Assembly: GCA_035578155.1 (NCBI GenBank)
Contig: JAPWDM010000024.1
Coordinates: forward strand, 3,869,001-3,933,000
From: Brachynemurus nebulosus
Taxonomy: Eukaryota; Arthropoda; Insecta; Neuroptera; Myrmeleontidae
Length of the DNA: 64,000 nucleotides
Reading direction: 5' to 3'
The notes beneath the pieces were generated by a model. It worked only from the letters and a program-made list of their open reading frames with translations, searched no databases and was not told where the DNA came from. The stretch's first letter is position 1; each line of letters begins with the position of its first letter. The translations under genes were made by a program, and so were the position numbers. This document shows positions 11,740 through 24,402 of the stretch, piece after piece.

Positions 11740-12187
11740 GGTTCTACACGATGCTACGAACGTTCCTTCCAACGTTCGATCGAACGTTTGAGGCAATTAA
11801 ATTCGATAGTTGGTGCGACGAATGTATCTGCTACACGGTGAATCGAATGTTTGATCCAATACGAATGATGATGTGTTGGTACTCAGTGGACGAGGCTGTT
11901 ATCTGTCTGATGTTATCTTTAATGTTATACACTGATGTTGTCTCTCTTCACATAAACGAGTCGTGCAGCTACTGAGTCGAACCAACCAACGCAACCAACA
12001 TTGACGTTCAAACGTTCGAAGCATCCCTTTGACTCGGTGCAAGAATACCGACATCGAGCGGGACATGGCCAAATGCGAATGTTTGACGCTCGACATTGGA
12101 CACTCGTAGGTTCGAACAACGGCCACACGATGCGATGAACCATCGAACGTCCAATGTTGGAAGGTGTTCGTAGCATCGTGTAGAACC
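11740..12187. mobile_element. 448-bp MITE-like element with about 45-bp inverted ends
   Basis: The left end GGTTCTACACGATGCTACGA is repeated in inverse at the right end (GTGTAGAACC at 12,178-12,187), and the match continues inward over CTTCCAAC and CGATCG-type boxes. The inside has further CGTTCGA and AACGTTTGA boxes in both orientations, giving it a GC content far above its surroundings. I found no convincing target duplication. The overlapping short frames on both strands are by-products of the symmetrical sequence. Confidence 0.8.
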
Positions 12188-13243
12188 GTCTTAAGACTAG
12201 TAAAAGTAAAAAAAATTGTAGAGGAAACGTTATCAAAATTTGATATTATAATTTACAACTGTAAATGAATAACACCATCAGCGAATGAGCACATTTTTAA
12301 TATAGTTCCAGAAAACTTTAGTCATTTACCTATCGGTTTACATTACATACTTATTATACTCGTATACGCTATTTAACATCTTGATTAAGGGGTTACATCT
12401 ACTTCAAATTTTTTTTAGTATTTTTAGTACAGTAGTACAGCAACTAGTGCAGATGTACTAAAATTTAATCGAATTGCCAGCCTATAACAACAGAATCAGA
12501 CCCGTACTACGACGCTATTCTACAGCACGTGTTTATTGTGTAACGTTGAATTTTATAGCGAACAAATGCATTTTATTTTTCCAAATGAGTAAAGTGGTGT
12601 ACAAACAGTGGCAAGAAAGATAGTAGAATATCCTACCCTAGTAAATTTCGAAGGAAATTTGGAAGGAAAGCCGCGAACTGCTCACTGTCGAAAAGAGAAA
12701 AGACGCTGGGCAGGACATAAAATACTCAATTAAGGGGTTATATACAGTTGTAGCAGGCGAAATGACGACATTTTCTCGATTTTTTTTTTTTTTCAACAGT
12801 AAAATAAAGGGCATAGCCGGGTAAGATAGGGAAAACGGCACTTGACGCAAAATTGATTGTTTTTATAGGAAATAATACTTCTTAGCCCTAGATTCGTTCC
12901 TGCTAAATTTCATCCCTCCGAGGCTAATAGTTTATGAATACACAAACAGACAAAAATTTTCAAAATAAATTTTTTTCGACGAAATTACTGAGCCGATTTA
13001 TTTGAGTTTAATATATATTGTGTACCCACCTTAGGCAAAGTAATAAAAAAAAATTAACGTTATATCCCTTTATTATATTAATTTTTTTAAATTTTTAAAT
13101 TTATGTAAATTTTTTTTTGGCACTTACGCGTTAGCGACACCCACCATTTTTTTTTCAATAATATGTCTCTTAGTACTCTATAACATATATTTTTTTGGAA
13201 AAATTTTAGTTGGTAGAACATAGTAATATTTCAATACAAATGT
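12188..13243. other. non-coding, contains a dispersed repeat tail
   Basis: At about 12,890-13,020 there is a stretch with AAATTTCATCC, AATAGTTTATG and ACAAACAGACAAAAATTTT, the kind of tail seen at 33.5 and 52.9 kb. I see no gene. Confidence 0.5.
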
Positions 13244-14755
13244 ATGCCATGTTCAGTACTACATATATTACTTATGTATAAAAATAACCATAAAGTAAAG
13301 CACCTGCCTTACTTTATTTGCAAGGTCAATTTTACTATGAACCGCGGGCGCCACTCAACTCAATTAGTCCTTCAGAATAATCTACCACACCTATTCAAAA
13401 GTGGTTCGGCTGGGAAAAAGTGGCTCAAATTGTTTTTAAAAAGATATCCTGAATTGTCAATGAGGAATCCAGAAAATCTCTCTATGGCGAAGGTGAAAGG
13501 TTTCACCAAACCAAATGTTGGTCAGTTGGAGAAAGTGAACTATGACCCTGTGAAAGTGTTCAATTTTGATGAGACCGGAATATCGGTCGTACAGTATAAA
13601 GCTAGAAAAATCGTAGCAACGAAAGGCAAAAAGGCAATTCAAAAATTATCATCAGCCGAGCGTGGTGCTACTGTGACAGGTGGTCACCTGCGTATGACTG
13701 CAGCTGGACAATTCGTGCCGCCACTCTTAATTTTTCCACAATAGAGATGGCAAAAGGAACTTTTTGATGGAGCACCATCTAGATCAGTTGGTGGTTGTTC
13801 AGACTCTGGTTGGATTACCGGGCCTCTCTTTGCAATGTGGCTGGAACATTTTATCAAAATCACTAAGCCGAGCATTGAATCACCAGTTATTCTTGTACCA
13901 GATGGTCATTATTCACGCCCTCGAAATATTGATGTCATTCAGAGAGCTCGAGAAACAAGTGTGTTGATAGTCTGTCTTCCCCCTCATTCGACGTCAAAGA
14001 TGCAGCCACTGAACGTCTCATTCACGGGACCACTAAAGTATTATTACTCTCAAGCTGTTGAAAATTGGCTACCTAACAACTCAGGAAGAGTTGCGAGAAA
14101 GTTGCAAATTGTACGACTTCTTGGAATAGCTTACATGAAAGCTGCAACAATGCAAACTGCTGTGAATGGATTCATAAAAACTGGGATTCTGCCATTCAAT
14201 CGTATGATTGCTCTCCAGATAGTGATTTTGTTGCCATAAATGTCAATACTACAGAGACCGGTATTCCAGATGAAACGCCTGCCGCTATCCGAGATGAAAC
14301 GAATGCAGCAGATATCTCACCCATTGCTCACTGATCAACCTCCATGAGTGCTGATTATATGGATTTCATTACAATTGTGGCCCCTGAAAATATGAGACCT
14401 GTTCCTACATTTGAAATCGCAGATGGCGCCAGACCCGGTGTCTCAGCATTTGTTGTCACAAGTACACCGGATATGGAGAAAGTAAAAGCAGCCGAAAAGA
14501 GAAAAGAAGAAATGGAAAAAAGAAGACTTTTAAATCAAAAGTATTGTTTCAAAAGAAGAGACCGATAAAGAAAGAGAAAGAAGATGAAGTAAAAGTAAAA
14601 GAAGGTAAAAACAAAGCAAAGAGTAGAAAACTAAGCAAACGTCAACTTCCATTTTCTAATGAAGAAAGTGATGGTGTTATTTCCGATATTTCTCTTGTCA
14701 GCACAGAAGACGATTGTGATTTTTTTGTGTTTGTAATAAAATTTACAATATAAAC
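13244..14755 (+). pseudogene. pogo/Tigger-type (DDE, jerky-like) transposase pseudogene
   Basis: The first block (13,337 on) has SAGKKWLKLFLKRYPELS, the end of a CENP-B-like DNA-binding region. Next come FNFDETGISVVQ (first catalytic Asp), an in-frame TAG at 13,742-13,744, then in the same frame ELFDGAPSRSVGGCSDSGW, LVPDGHYSRPRNIDVI (second Asp) and CLPPHSTSKMQPLNVSF. Here the third catalytic Asp of the pogo family (normally QPLDV) is Asn. A frameshift near 14,209 moves to a frame reading SPDSDFVAINVN, which meets a TGA at 14,332. The frame resumes in MSADYMDFITIV, and another shift near 14,560 leads to a Lys-rich C-terminal tail ending near 14,751. Compared with the family, about 20-30 residues between the DNA-binding part and the first Asp seem to be missing. 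The enzyme would cut and paste DNA at TA sites, but this copy is dead. No TIRs were found at its edges. Confidence 0.9.
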
Positions 14756-15239
14756 AAGGCAAATTGCTAAAGTAAATTGATTTTTTTAAAATAGTTTTTA
14801 ATATGTATTTTTCATAATAGCGTAAGTATGTGTATTGGCTCTAGAAATAACAAGTGTTAAATGTATAGTTACGTTTGTTAATAATTTGAAACGTTTTTAT
14901 GAACATTCGAATGTGTACGTGTCATATTTTAGTTAACGTACTAAAATGTCATATATGCATTACATATTGTTATTGCGTTCAACAGTTTAACAAATGTTTG
15001 TTTTTTGCTTAAAAACAATTAATACCCCTGTCGCAGCATCTGCATAACATAACGAATTTCCTCCTATTAACTTATTTTAGTTCAAAAAATAATTTTTCAA
15101 AAGACTATACAAAACAATAATTAATAACAGTGAGATTCTACGCCCGTTTTTCAGACTTTTGCCTAATACAGAGGCCACTTAGACGCCCCTTTTTTATCTA
15201 CAAAATCATCAGTCTACAAAATTTAATTTATTAAGCCTA
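14756..15239. other. 3' flank of the transposase relic
   Basis: AT-rich and non-coding. It holds the second copy of the 39-nt motif. Confidence 0.5.
15022..15060 (-). repeat. 39-nt motif, inverted partner of 2,720-2,758
   Basis: ATACCCCTGTCGCAGCATCT and the next 19 bases are the reverse complement of the motif at 2,720-2,758 with one mismatch. It lies 270 bp after the pogo-type relic and could be the end of an element. Confidence 0.7.
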
Positions 15240-15400
15240 CCGCACACGATGCTTGTTTTCGTGCTGTTTACTTGCAGTATTTTCTTGAAGGGTACCATGC
15301 ATGGTATGCTGCTTGGAGATAAGCAGGGAGCACTGCTAGTTTGATTCACACGAAGCTCGTTATGTTGCTTGTAGTATAGCAGGGTTCACTGCTAGTTTAA
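15240..15400. repeat. short duplicated segment
   Basis: GCAGGGAGCACTGCTAGTTT (about 15,324) and GCAGGGTTCACTGCTAGTTT (about 15,379) form a direct repeat of about 55 bp, each preceded by CACACGA and a GCTTG box. It may be a MITE remnant. Confidence 0.5.
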
Positions 15401-15636
15401 ATTTATTAATTGTCATTGACATGGAAAATATTGGAACTCTTATTCAGGTTATTTTTCGTAGACAAATTGCTGTTCTACATTTTGAGTGACAGATATATTA
15501 AGGAAAGAAAAGAGAAAAAGAATTGCTGTTACAATATTTTTAATGACAGATATATTAAGAAATAAGAGGGAAAAAAAGGGAAAACTAATTTTAATTAGTT
15601 CACTACAGATATATCTACACAGTATTAATATATATA

Positions 15637-15845
15637 CCGTCGTCCCTCAACTTATTGACAATTTAACTTATTGACAATGATCGTAGTTTACCTCAAGTTA
15701 TAGACAAACCATCTGTATGTATTTATTGCCACACTACGACACAGCACGTATGACCTTGGGTACATACATATGATTTGTCTATAACTAAAGGTAAACTACG
15801 ATCATCGTCAATAACTTAAATTGTCAATAAGTTGAGGGACGACTG
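15637..15845. mobile_element. 209-bp Tigger/mariner-like MITE with TA target duplication
   Basis: The ends are inverted copies of CGTCCCTCAACTTATTGACA and continue to match for about 80 bp (AATTTAACTTATTGAC, CGTAGTTTACCT, TATAGACAAA). TA flanks both sides (15,635-15,636 and 15,846-15,847). The end CAGTCGTCCCTC resembles Tigger-type termini, which is consistent with a pogo-superfamily transposase having mobilised it. A (TA)n array follows directly. Confidence 0.87.
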
Positions 15846-18469
<2,624 letters not shown>

Positions 18470-18630
18470 ATGTATTTTCTATGAAACTTTTATTATGCAG
18501 CCCCATCCAACGATTAAAAAAATTTTATTTTTTTATAAAATCTGTTACGAACTATACGTTTTATAGCTATTTATAAAGATATTGTAATTTTTTTGTCTGT
18601 CTTTATACGGTTCCTGTCCTCTGATAAGAA
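18470..18630 (+). repeat. T-rich dispersed repeat (copy B)
   Basis: ATGCAGCCCCATCCAACGAT, then TTTTATAGCTATTTATAAAG and ATACGGTTCCTGTCCTCTGA reproduce in order the boxes of copy A at about 10,540-10,690, with many differences. Confidence 0.65.
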
Positions 18631-19109
18631 AAGTTTTTCGCTGTATTTCAAAGGATCAAGGCACCTTATAACATATAATTCTATCGAAAGAAACATCGTA
18701 AATATTTTCAACTAGATTATACCGAAAAAGATAAGCTTTTGTACGAACCATTAGGCTATAATGTAACATGATAATACAACGATATAGAAAAATACAACAA
18801 TAACATTAAAGAAGTAGGTTCTCAGTAGAGCGGACGAATGCCCATTATTAACAGTGTAAATATTTATTGTCTAAATGTGAGAAACTAATTCTTGTCCTTG
18901 ACTGTTGGTACTAAAATAATATTTATTTTTTATTTTCCATTCATACGTATATGCAGGAACCTATACAAAATTTTAAAGAAAAGGTCGTTGGTATTGACAT
19001 CATCTCAAGTAAGTTACCCCATTTTCACACTAGAAATAGTCCTCCATGTCACATATAAAAAAGAGTGTTTGTTTTCCCGAGAAATAAAATTTTATATTAT
19101 GGTATTTAA
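18631..19109. other. non-coding flank
   Basis: I see no gene or repeat. A 76-codon frame at 18,892-19,122 has no recognisable features and runs into the next element. Confidence 0.5.
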
Positions 19110-19170
19110 GGGGGACCACTAGTGTGACAAATTGGAAAATTTTTTTTTTGCATGTTTCGATGGTCTATAC

Positions 19171-19407
19171 CAGGGGTGGCCAACCCAAGTGATCTTGTGG
19201 GCCACTTTGGAAGCACATCATAACTCAACGGGCCGCATATAAAATTATGTGTTCCCATATATTACGTATTTTTTTAATACATTGGTTTTCACTACCTTGG
19301 TCATTATAAAATAAATATATTTTGTATAAGTGTGATGAATCTTGCGGGCCAAAAAAAGTTCAAGGCGGGCCACATGCGGCCCACGGGCCGCGGGTTGGCC
19401 ACCCCTG
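19171..19407. mobile_element. hAT-type MITE, 237 bp, 8-bp target duplication
   Basis: The ends are CAGGGGTGGCCAACCC and GGGTTGGCCACCCCTG, perfect inverted repeats. The 8-bp GTCTATAC precedes (19,163-19,170) and follows (19,408-19,415) the element exactly. An 8-bp duplication with CAGGGG...CCCCTG ends is typical of the hAT superfamily. It lies inside the TTAA-flanked element, so it came later. A truncated inverted copy is at 43,672-43,899. Confidence 0.95.
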
Positions 19408-20028
19408 GTCTATACCTTTAAAAATAATATACTAAAATTTCAAGTGCATATCGCGAAAAGTTTTTGAGTTACAGCTATCCGAAGAGCGGATTCTGATTTT
19501 CATTGTTAACTTCGAGGTATTGAGAAATGTGTGAAGTTTGATAGTTCGGGACTTTCTGGACGGGGCTGCCAGTCACATGTTGTAGAGAAGCTAGACCCTG
19601 GGACATTTAAATGACTCAAGTTTTGCTATGACCGTTATAGTGAGTATATCATAAATAATTTTAGTAAAAATTCTCAGTGATTAAAACTAAAAGGTAAAGT
19701 AAAGGAAAACTACATTTTTCAAATTTGCTGCAGTTACTCGAAGACAAATGATCCGATCGATTTGATTCTTATTGCAGCTTCTTTTATATATGTTTCTTCG
19801 TGCTATGAAGCTCCAGTTTTCCGATCGAATAAAAAATGTAATTTTTCCAGGCAAAAAATGTAATTTTTCCAGGCCAAAAATCATCAAATTTTGAAACTTT
19901 TTTTAAAAAACTCCGCCATTTTATTAAATTTCAACTTTTTTTTCGATTGAGGTTCATGGCACGGGCAATACTTTCTAGTTTAATAGGCTTTTTGGTTTTT
20001 TGACTTCAGGCATTGTGAAGGTTGCTAT

Positions 20029-20426
20029 CACTGCACTGCCGTGTCACACTAATCTCACGTATTCAGAAATTATAGTTTTGAGAAAACTTGATTTGAATAA
20101 AATATCGTATTATCTTAATTCGCTCAAATATTATTAAATATCTAAGATAATTGATTTTTATTATGCGTTATTGATTCAATGTTGCAGTATTGATTTAATA
20201 ACGTATAAATATACCATTTGAAAATATAAGAAATAAGGAATGTGATACAATCAAAATAAAAAATTAAAAATACAATAGAATAATTATTATATTAATATTA
20301 ACTAATTAATTAATTTTATTGTCAATATATATACTAGGGATTGAGTATAATCCTTTAAACGTTGTTACGCGAAATTGCTGTATCTAAAGATACATGACAT
20401 TCGTGTCACACGGCAGTGCAGCAGTG
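20029..20426. mobile_element. nested inverted-repeat element, about 398 bp
   Basis: CACTGCACTGCCGTGTCACA at the left is mirrored by GTGTCACACGGCAGTGCAGC at the right. The interior is AT-rich and non-coding. A target duplication is not evident. Part of the interior (TTGATTTGAATAAAATATCG and TTAAATATCTAAGATA) has a relative at 43,530-43,620, next to the other hAT MITE copy. Confidence 0.7.
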
Positions 20427-20635
20427 GGGTAACTTTTTTTTGGAGCCTTGGGAGATGGTGAATAACTCACTGAATTTTCAATTTTTTGGTCCAAAAATTT
20501 TATCATGAATTCATTATATATCAACGAATATAATCTTAAAATATTAATATATTCCATACAGTAATCTTCTTTAAAAAAATTCCCAAAAATCTCCTTTTTT
20601 CAGACGGTCACACTAGTAGTAGTGGTCCCCCTTAA

Positions 20636-21340
20636 ATGGTAAATAGCTTGGTAAATATACGTATATTCAACTAAAACTGGAAAATACTACTGTGTAACAT
20701 AGCACATTTCTCGGAATCTACTTTTAATGGAATAATTACCAATTATATCGAGCATTGATACCTAAAGTGATCTATGTCGACTAGGGATCGAAAATGACCT
20801 GCAAGGGGTTCACGTCAGCCAAAAAAAAATTGGGGGAGGGTATGAAATGTCAATGACGGACTACAATATTTACAATAGTAGAGTATCTCGCTGTTACATG
20901 GGAGCTAACAATGTTCTTTTTTTGCTTATCGCTTATATTTTTAGAGGAAAAGTCAATTTTAGTAGTGTCGCCTCTGATATGAAGTTGTTGAATTGGTCAA
21001 AACAGGGGGTCTACTTAAAACCAAAAAACATGACAAGTGGTCTACGAGCCAAAAAGGTTTGGGGATCTCTGGCATAGAGTAAGTATATATTTAAGTTAAA
21101 AAAACTGCATTTTGAAACTACCAGGTAGAGAGTAAATTTTCTTACCTAATTTTTCTTTACTGTTATGGTCAAATTTGTATGCATATTGTCTGACCTGTGA
21201 ATTAAAAATTTATCTTTATCACAAAATATATATTAAGCATTTAAATTAAAAATCCTTTTTTAAATTTTCTTTGAAAACCAGTATACATAGGATAATTTAA
21301 AAATATTTGTCTCATAATGATTCTTGGCACTCTTACGATG
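20636..21340. other. non-coding, possible hAT end near 21,066
   Basis: The string AGCCAAAAAGGTTTGGGGAT followed by CTCTGG (about 21,048-21,073) looks like the right end of a hAT-type element, but I find no matching left end. I see no gene. A 76-codon frame at 20,847-21,077 overlaps this repeat and is not supported. Confidence 0.4.
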
Positions 21341-21526
21341 TGTAGGTGGCCTGAAGGCCTAAGCCCACCAACTAAATGTTTCTGATGAGATGGTCGAATT
21401 CAAATCTGCAGTCACGGCCTGAGCCTCTTGAGATAAACATTTAAGTGTATTATTTTGACAAATAAACTGTTCATTTTTCTAAATATTGTTTTTATTTTAA
21501 TTAAAACCCGCTCCACCCATTCTACA
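21341..21526 (+). repeat. probable 5' LTR of the decayed Ty3/Gypsy element
   Basis: The 186 bp start TGTAG and end CTACA, the inverted TG...CA form of LTRs. They contain an AATAAA signal (about 21,461) and stand just before a primer-binding-like sequence and about 425 bp before gag. No 3' copy exists in the window, so the boundaries cannot be proved by comparison. Confidence 0.6.
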
Positions 21527-21528
21527 AC

Positions 21529-21541
21529 TCAGAAGTGGGAT
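21529..21541 (+). promoter_or_regulatory. primer binding site-like sequence
   Basis: TCAGAAGTGGGAT directly after the LTR matches the inner part of a tRNA-Leu-type primer site known from Blastopia/micropia-like Gypsy elements. The outer bases (normally TGGTG) are not conserved here. Confidence 0.5.
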
Positions 21542-21950
21542 TTGTGAGTGATAGTTAAGGATTGTAAAGGGACAATAAGGACAAAATTAACGAGAATAAA
21601 TCGAAAAAGTGAAGTGTTTTTTTGAAAACATTAACGGATATTTTCTTAAAAACAAAGAACCAAGTGCTGTGTGTTGTTTGCTTGTGTTCATGAATACAGG
21701 TTGCTTCAACGGTCGTCTATTGGTTCGTGTGCGACGTAGTATAGAGGTTCGTTCGATTCGTTTGTTGTTGATTTAAACTACCGTGCGTTGCATCGTTTGA
21801 ATGCGTATAAGTGGACTATCGAGTGAATTACCGTGCGTCTACGTGACAACTCGTCATAGGGAATAGCACTATTTTTGTAATAAAATTTTGCGTTAAAATT
21901 TTGGATGAATTGTTTATTGCAACAGGTTGCAACTAAACACAATCGTCAAG

Positions 21951-23033
21951 ATGTATTTGGAAAATTCTAATAGTCATGGCAATGGAATTGCATCGTCCAT
22001 GCTGAGTTCTACAAAAGGAGCTGTAAATTTAGAAACAATAGTTCAGCAAACGGGTATTATGCTGCAAACACTTTTGCGTAAAAATGAGGAATTAAACCAA
22101 TTACATGCGCAGAATGAGAATCTCGTCTCAGGTCGAAATAGTCCCTCATCAAAAAATGGAGGAAACATTAAGATACCGTATCATGAAATTGGTTCACAAA
22201 TACCATTTTTCAGAAAAAGGGAAATTCCAATCGATGTCGAAAACTGTATTAAAAGAGTTGAAGACATCCGAATAATTTATGATATACCAGATCAAGTTAT
22301 ACTTATTTTAGCGACGAATAAGCTAGCAAGAAACGCTCGTAGATGGTATGATACGTCAAAAAATTTACGCTTAAAACCATGGGATGAATTAAAAGCCGAT
22401 CTTAGAGATATGTTTGCAAATTATGAGGATGCTGTAACTATTATGGACCAGATTCGTAATCGTAAATGGAAGAAAGGAGAAAATGTAAAAGATTATTTTC
22501 AGGATAAAGTATGTCTAGCGAATAAAGCTAACCTTTCTGAAACGGAAACGATAACTCATATAATTCGTGGAATCGCCAATTTTGCAATACGCACACAATT
22601 AACTATATTTGGATTTAGCAATTTAAAGGATCTTTTATGTACATTGAAGGCAGTATCAAGAGAAATTCATTGTTCGGCTGAAAACAGAAACGAAAACCGA
22701 CGCTATAATCATTTGAAAACCCAATGCGAAAATTGCAATCGTCGACGACACACCAAGGAACAGTGCTTGAAGCCAAATCTTAAAGATTTAATATGTTATA
22801 ACTGTAGAAAAGTAGGACACATTTCGAGAAACTGCACCGAAAAGAAGCCAATCAATAAATGTGTGAATGTTTCAGCTATATCAACGGAAAATTTGTCAAA
22901 ATATCATAAAAGAATAGAAATCAAAGGGCAATTATGGACAGCTTTGATAGACACGGGAAGCAAAGTTAACCTGATCAAAGATTCTGCTGTTAAATTGTTG
23001 AATTTGGAAACAAACCCCGAAAAACGAATTTAA
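21951..23033 (+). CDS. Gag with two zinc knuckles and the start of the protease (decayed Ty3/Gypsy element)
   Basis: The ATG at 21,951 opens a 360-codon frame. An earlier in-frame TTG exists, but the ATG is the natural start. After a helical N-terminus, the capsid-like part contains ARRWYDTSKNLRLKPWDELK (about residues 128-147). Two CCHC knuckles follow, CENCNRRRHTKEQC (from about residue 259) and CYNCRKVGHISRNC. The aspartic protease starts with WTALIDTGSKVNLI (active Asp at about residue 334). The frame then stops after NPEKRI. The protein would bind and package the element's RNA. The protease continues in another frame from about 23,050 (ATVVPDNSMELTVILGREFL), so either the element used a frameshift or the copy is broken. 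With several stops in pol the latter is more likely. The gag frame itself is intact, which suggests moderate age. Confidence 0.85.
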   Translation: MYLENSNSHGNGIASSMLSSTKGAVNLETIVQQTGIMLQTLLRKNEELNQLHAQNENLVSGRNSPSSKNGGNIKIPYHEIGSQIPFFRKREIPIDVENCIKRVEDIRIIYDIPDQVILILATNKLARNARRWYDTSKNLRLKPWDELKADLRDMFANYEDAVTIMDQIRNRKWKKGENVKDYFQDKVCLANKANLSETETITHIIRGIANFAIRTQLTIFGFSNLKDLLCTLKAVSREIHCSAENRNENRRYNHLKTQCENCNRRRHTKEQCLKPNLKDLICYNCRKVGHISRNCTEKKPINKCVNVSAISTENLSKYHKRIEIKGQLWTALIDTGSKVNLIKDSAVKLLNLETNPEKRI

Positions 23034-23995
23034 TTGGACTTAATCAGTCGAAAGTAAATTGTCATTAGCTACGAAATTCAAAATGACTTTGGACGACAAA
23101 CATTTTGAAGGTTATGCCACTGTAGTACCAGACAATTCAATGGAATTAACTGTCATATTGGGAAGAGAATTTTTGGACAACGTAGAATGGCAATCTACTG
23201 GAGAAGAAGTGGTTTTCCAATCAAAATCATCAGATCAGACAGATGAAGAATTTTTTTATTATTGAACATTTGTGTCGAAACTGATGATGAAATCGGAGAA
23301 TTAAATATAAATCAGCGTCTACCAGTCCAACTTCAGCAAGATGTTTCAAGTAAAACTAGAGAAACCTTTTCCAATACCATTACTAAGTTTCTAATATGGA
23401 AGATTTGACCAAAAATGCTAACAATGTTCAAACGAAGATTCAGTTGAAGACGGAGAAACCTATTTCAAGTTCGCCGCGTCGATTATCACAGTTCGGAAAG
23501 GAAATCGTTGACAATAATGTGAAACAATTACTGTCAGATGGAATCATTAGACCAAGTTGAAGTGAATATAGCAGTCCAATCGTACTTTGCAAGAAGAAAA
23601 ATGGGGAATACCGTATGTGCGTTGATTATCACCGATTAAATCAGGAAACTGTTAAAGAAGTTTTTCCACTACCAAGCATGAGAGATCTTATTTCAAATTT
23701 AAGTAAAAGCAAGTATTATACAGTTTTGGATTTAAAAAATGGATTCTATTTCATCGATATTCATCCGGATAGCGTGAAATATACATCATTCGTAATACCA
23801 ACTGGCCAGTACGAGTATTTAAAGTTACCATTCGGATTATCTAATGGACCGTCAGTATTTCAAAGATATACTTCGGAAATATTTCGCGGTCTTTTGCAAA
23901 AACGGAAATTACAAATATACTTGGATGATATTCTAATTTCAACCGGCGACATTGAAAGTTATATGGTTATGTTGCAAGAAGTTATGAGGCGAGTG
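23034..23995 (+). pseudogene. Pol part 1: rest of protease and reverse transcriptase fingers/palm
   Basis: The protease remainder is at 23,059-23,265 and includes ILGREFLDNVEW. After broken frames the RT starts with SDGIIRPS, a TGA, then SEYSSPIVLCKKKNGEYRMC. The open frame from 23,615 has VDYHRLNQETV, YTVLDLKNGFYFIDIHPDS, LKLPFGLSNGPSVFQ and the catalytic box YLDDILIST (about 23,916-23,945). This is a clear Ty3/Gypsy reverse transcriptase. The host sequence stops being Pol at 23,995, where a 407-bp repeat is inserted, so the last 35 or so codons of the open frame belong to the insert. Stops at about 23,404 and 23,559 show that it is inactive. Confidence 0.9.
23919..23995 (+). repeat. 77-bp duplication, left copy
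   Basis: This piece of RT (ACTTGGATGATATTCTAATT to GGCGAGTG) recurs at 24,403-24,478 with one deletion and one substitution, bracketing the 407-bp insert. Confidence 0.92.
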
Positions 23996-24402
23996 CCAAC
24001 ATACTACATAAATCAGAGATATCCCGTCTTGGTTTGCTTTGAGAGTGCTTTGAAAGAAGACAAATTGCTTTGGAGACAAACATTGTTTATAAATAAATAG
24101 CGTATTAAAATCGATTTATGTACGATTGAATCATAATGTCTATTTGATTACACTGTTAAGAGATATTAAAAGTAGTATTTTTTGAGACTAATTGCATAAT
24201 GAAAAGCAAAAACACTAGTACCATAAAGAATAGCCTACTTAAATTTTAAGATCAATTTTACAATAAACAGGAAATATGGTAACTTTATCAACGTGCCATA
24301 TTTACAAATTTATATATAATTAATATTAATTAGAATTATTAATTATAATTCAAGCAACCTTACTTAAATATTAACAATTTTTGTTGGAGAGATATTTAAT
24401 TA
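23996..24402 (+). mobile_element. 407-bp repeat inserted into the Gypsy pol
   Basis: It runs from CCAACATACTACATAAATCA to GAGATATTTAATTA. A copy about 95% identical is at 31,085-31,495, with the same two borders, so this is a defined unit. It has no TG...CA ends and no inverted ends. It is AT-rich toward its right side. The short frame at its start (TYYINQRYP...) is broken by a stop in the other copy and shows mostly amino-acid-changing differences, so it does not look coding. In this location it is bordered by a 77-bp direct duplication of RT sequence. The element class is unknown. Confidence 0.8.

Larger units (their letters stand above)
19110..20631. mobile_element. TTAA-flanked inverted-repeat element (piggyBac-like, non-autonomous)
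   Basis: The left end GGGGGACCACTAGTGTGAC and right end CACACTAGTAGTAGTGGTCC-CCC are inverted copies (with an extra AGT at the right), and TTAA stands at both borders (19,106-19,109 and 20,632-20,635). TTAA duplication is the mark of piggyBac transposition, but TTAA is itself a palindrome, so the evidence is suggestive only. No transposase is encoded. Two other inverted-repeat elements are nested inside. Confidence 0.75.

Noticed and set aside
11751..12236. Overlapping frames of 74-103 codons on both strands
   Set aside because: They lie in an inverted-repeat element with symmetrical GC-richer sequence. No recognisable protein.
23996..24402. Solo LTR in the Gypsy pol
   Set aside because: The unit has no TG...CA ends in agreement between its two copies and no short target duplication at 24 kb.
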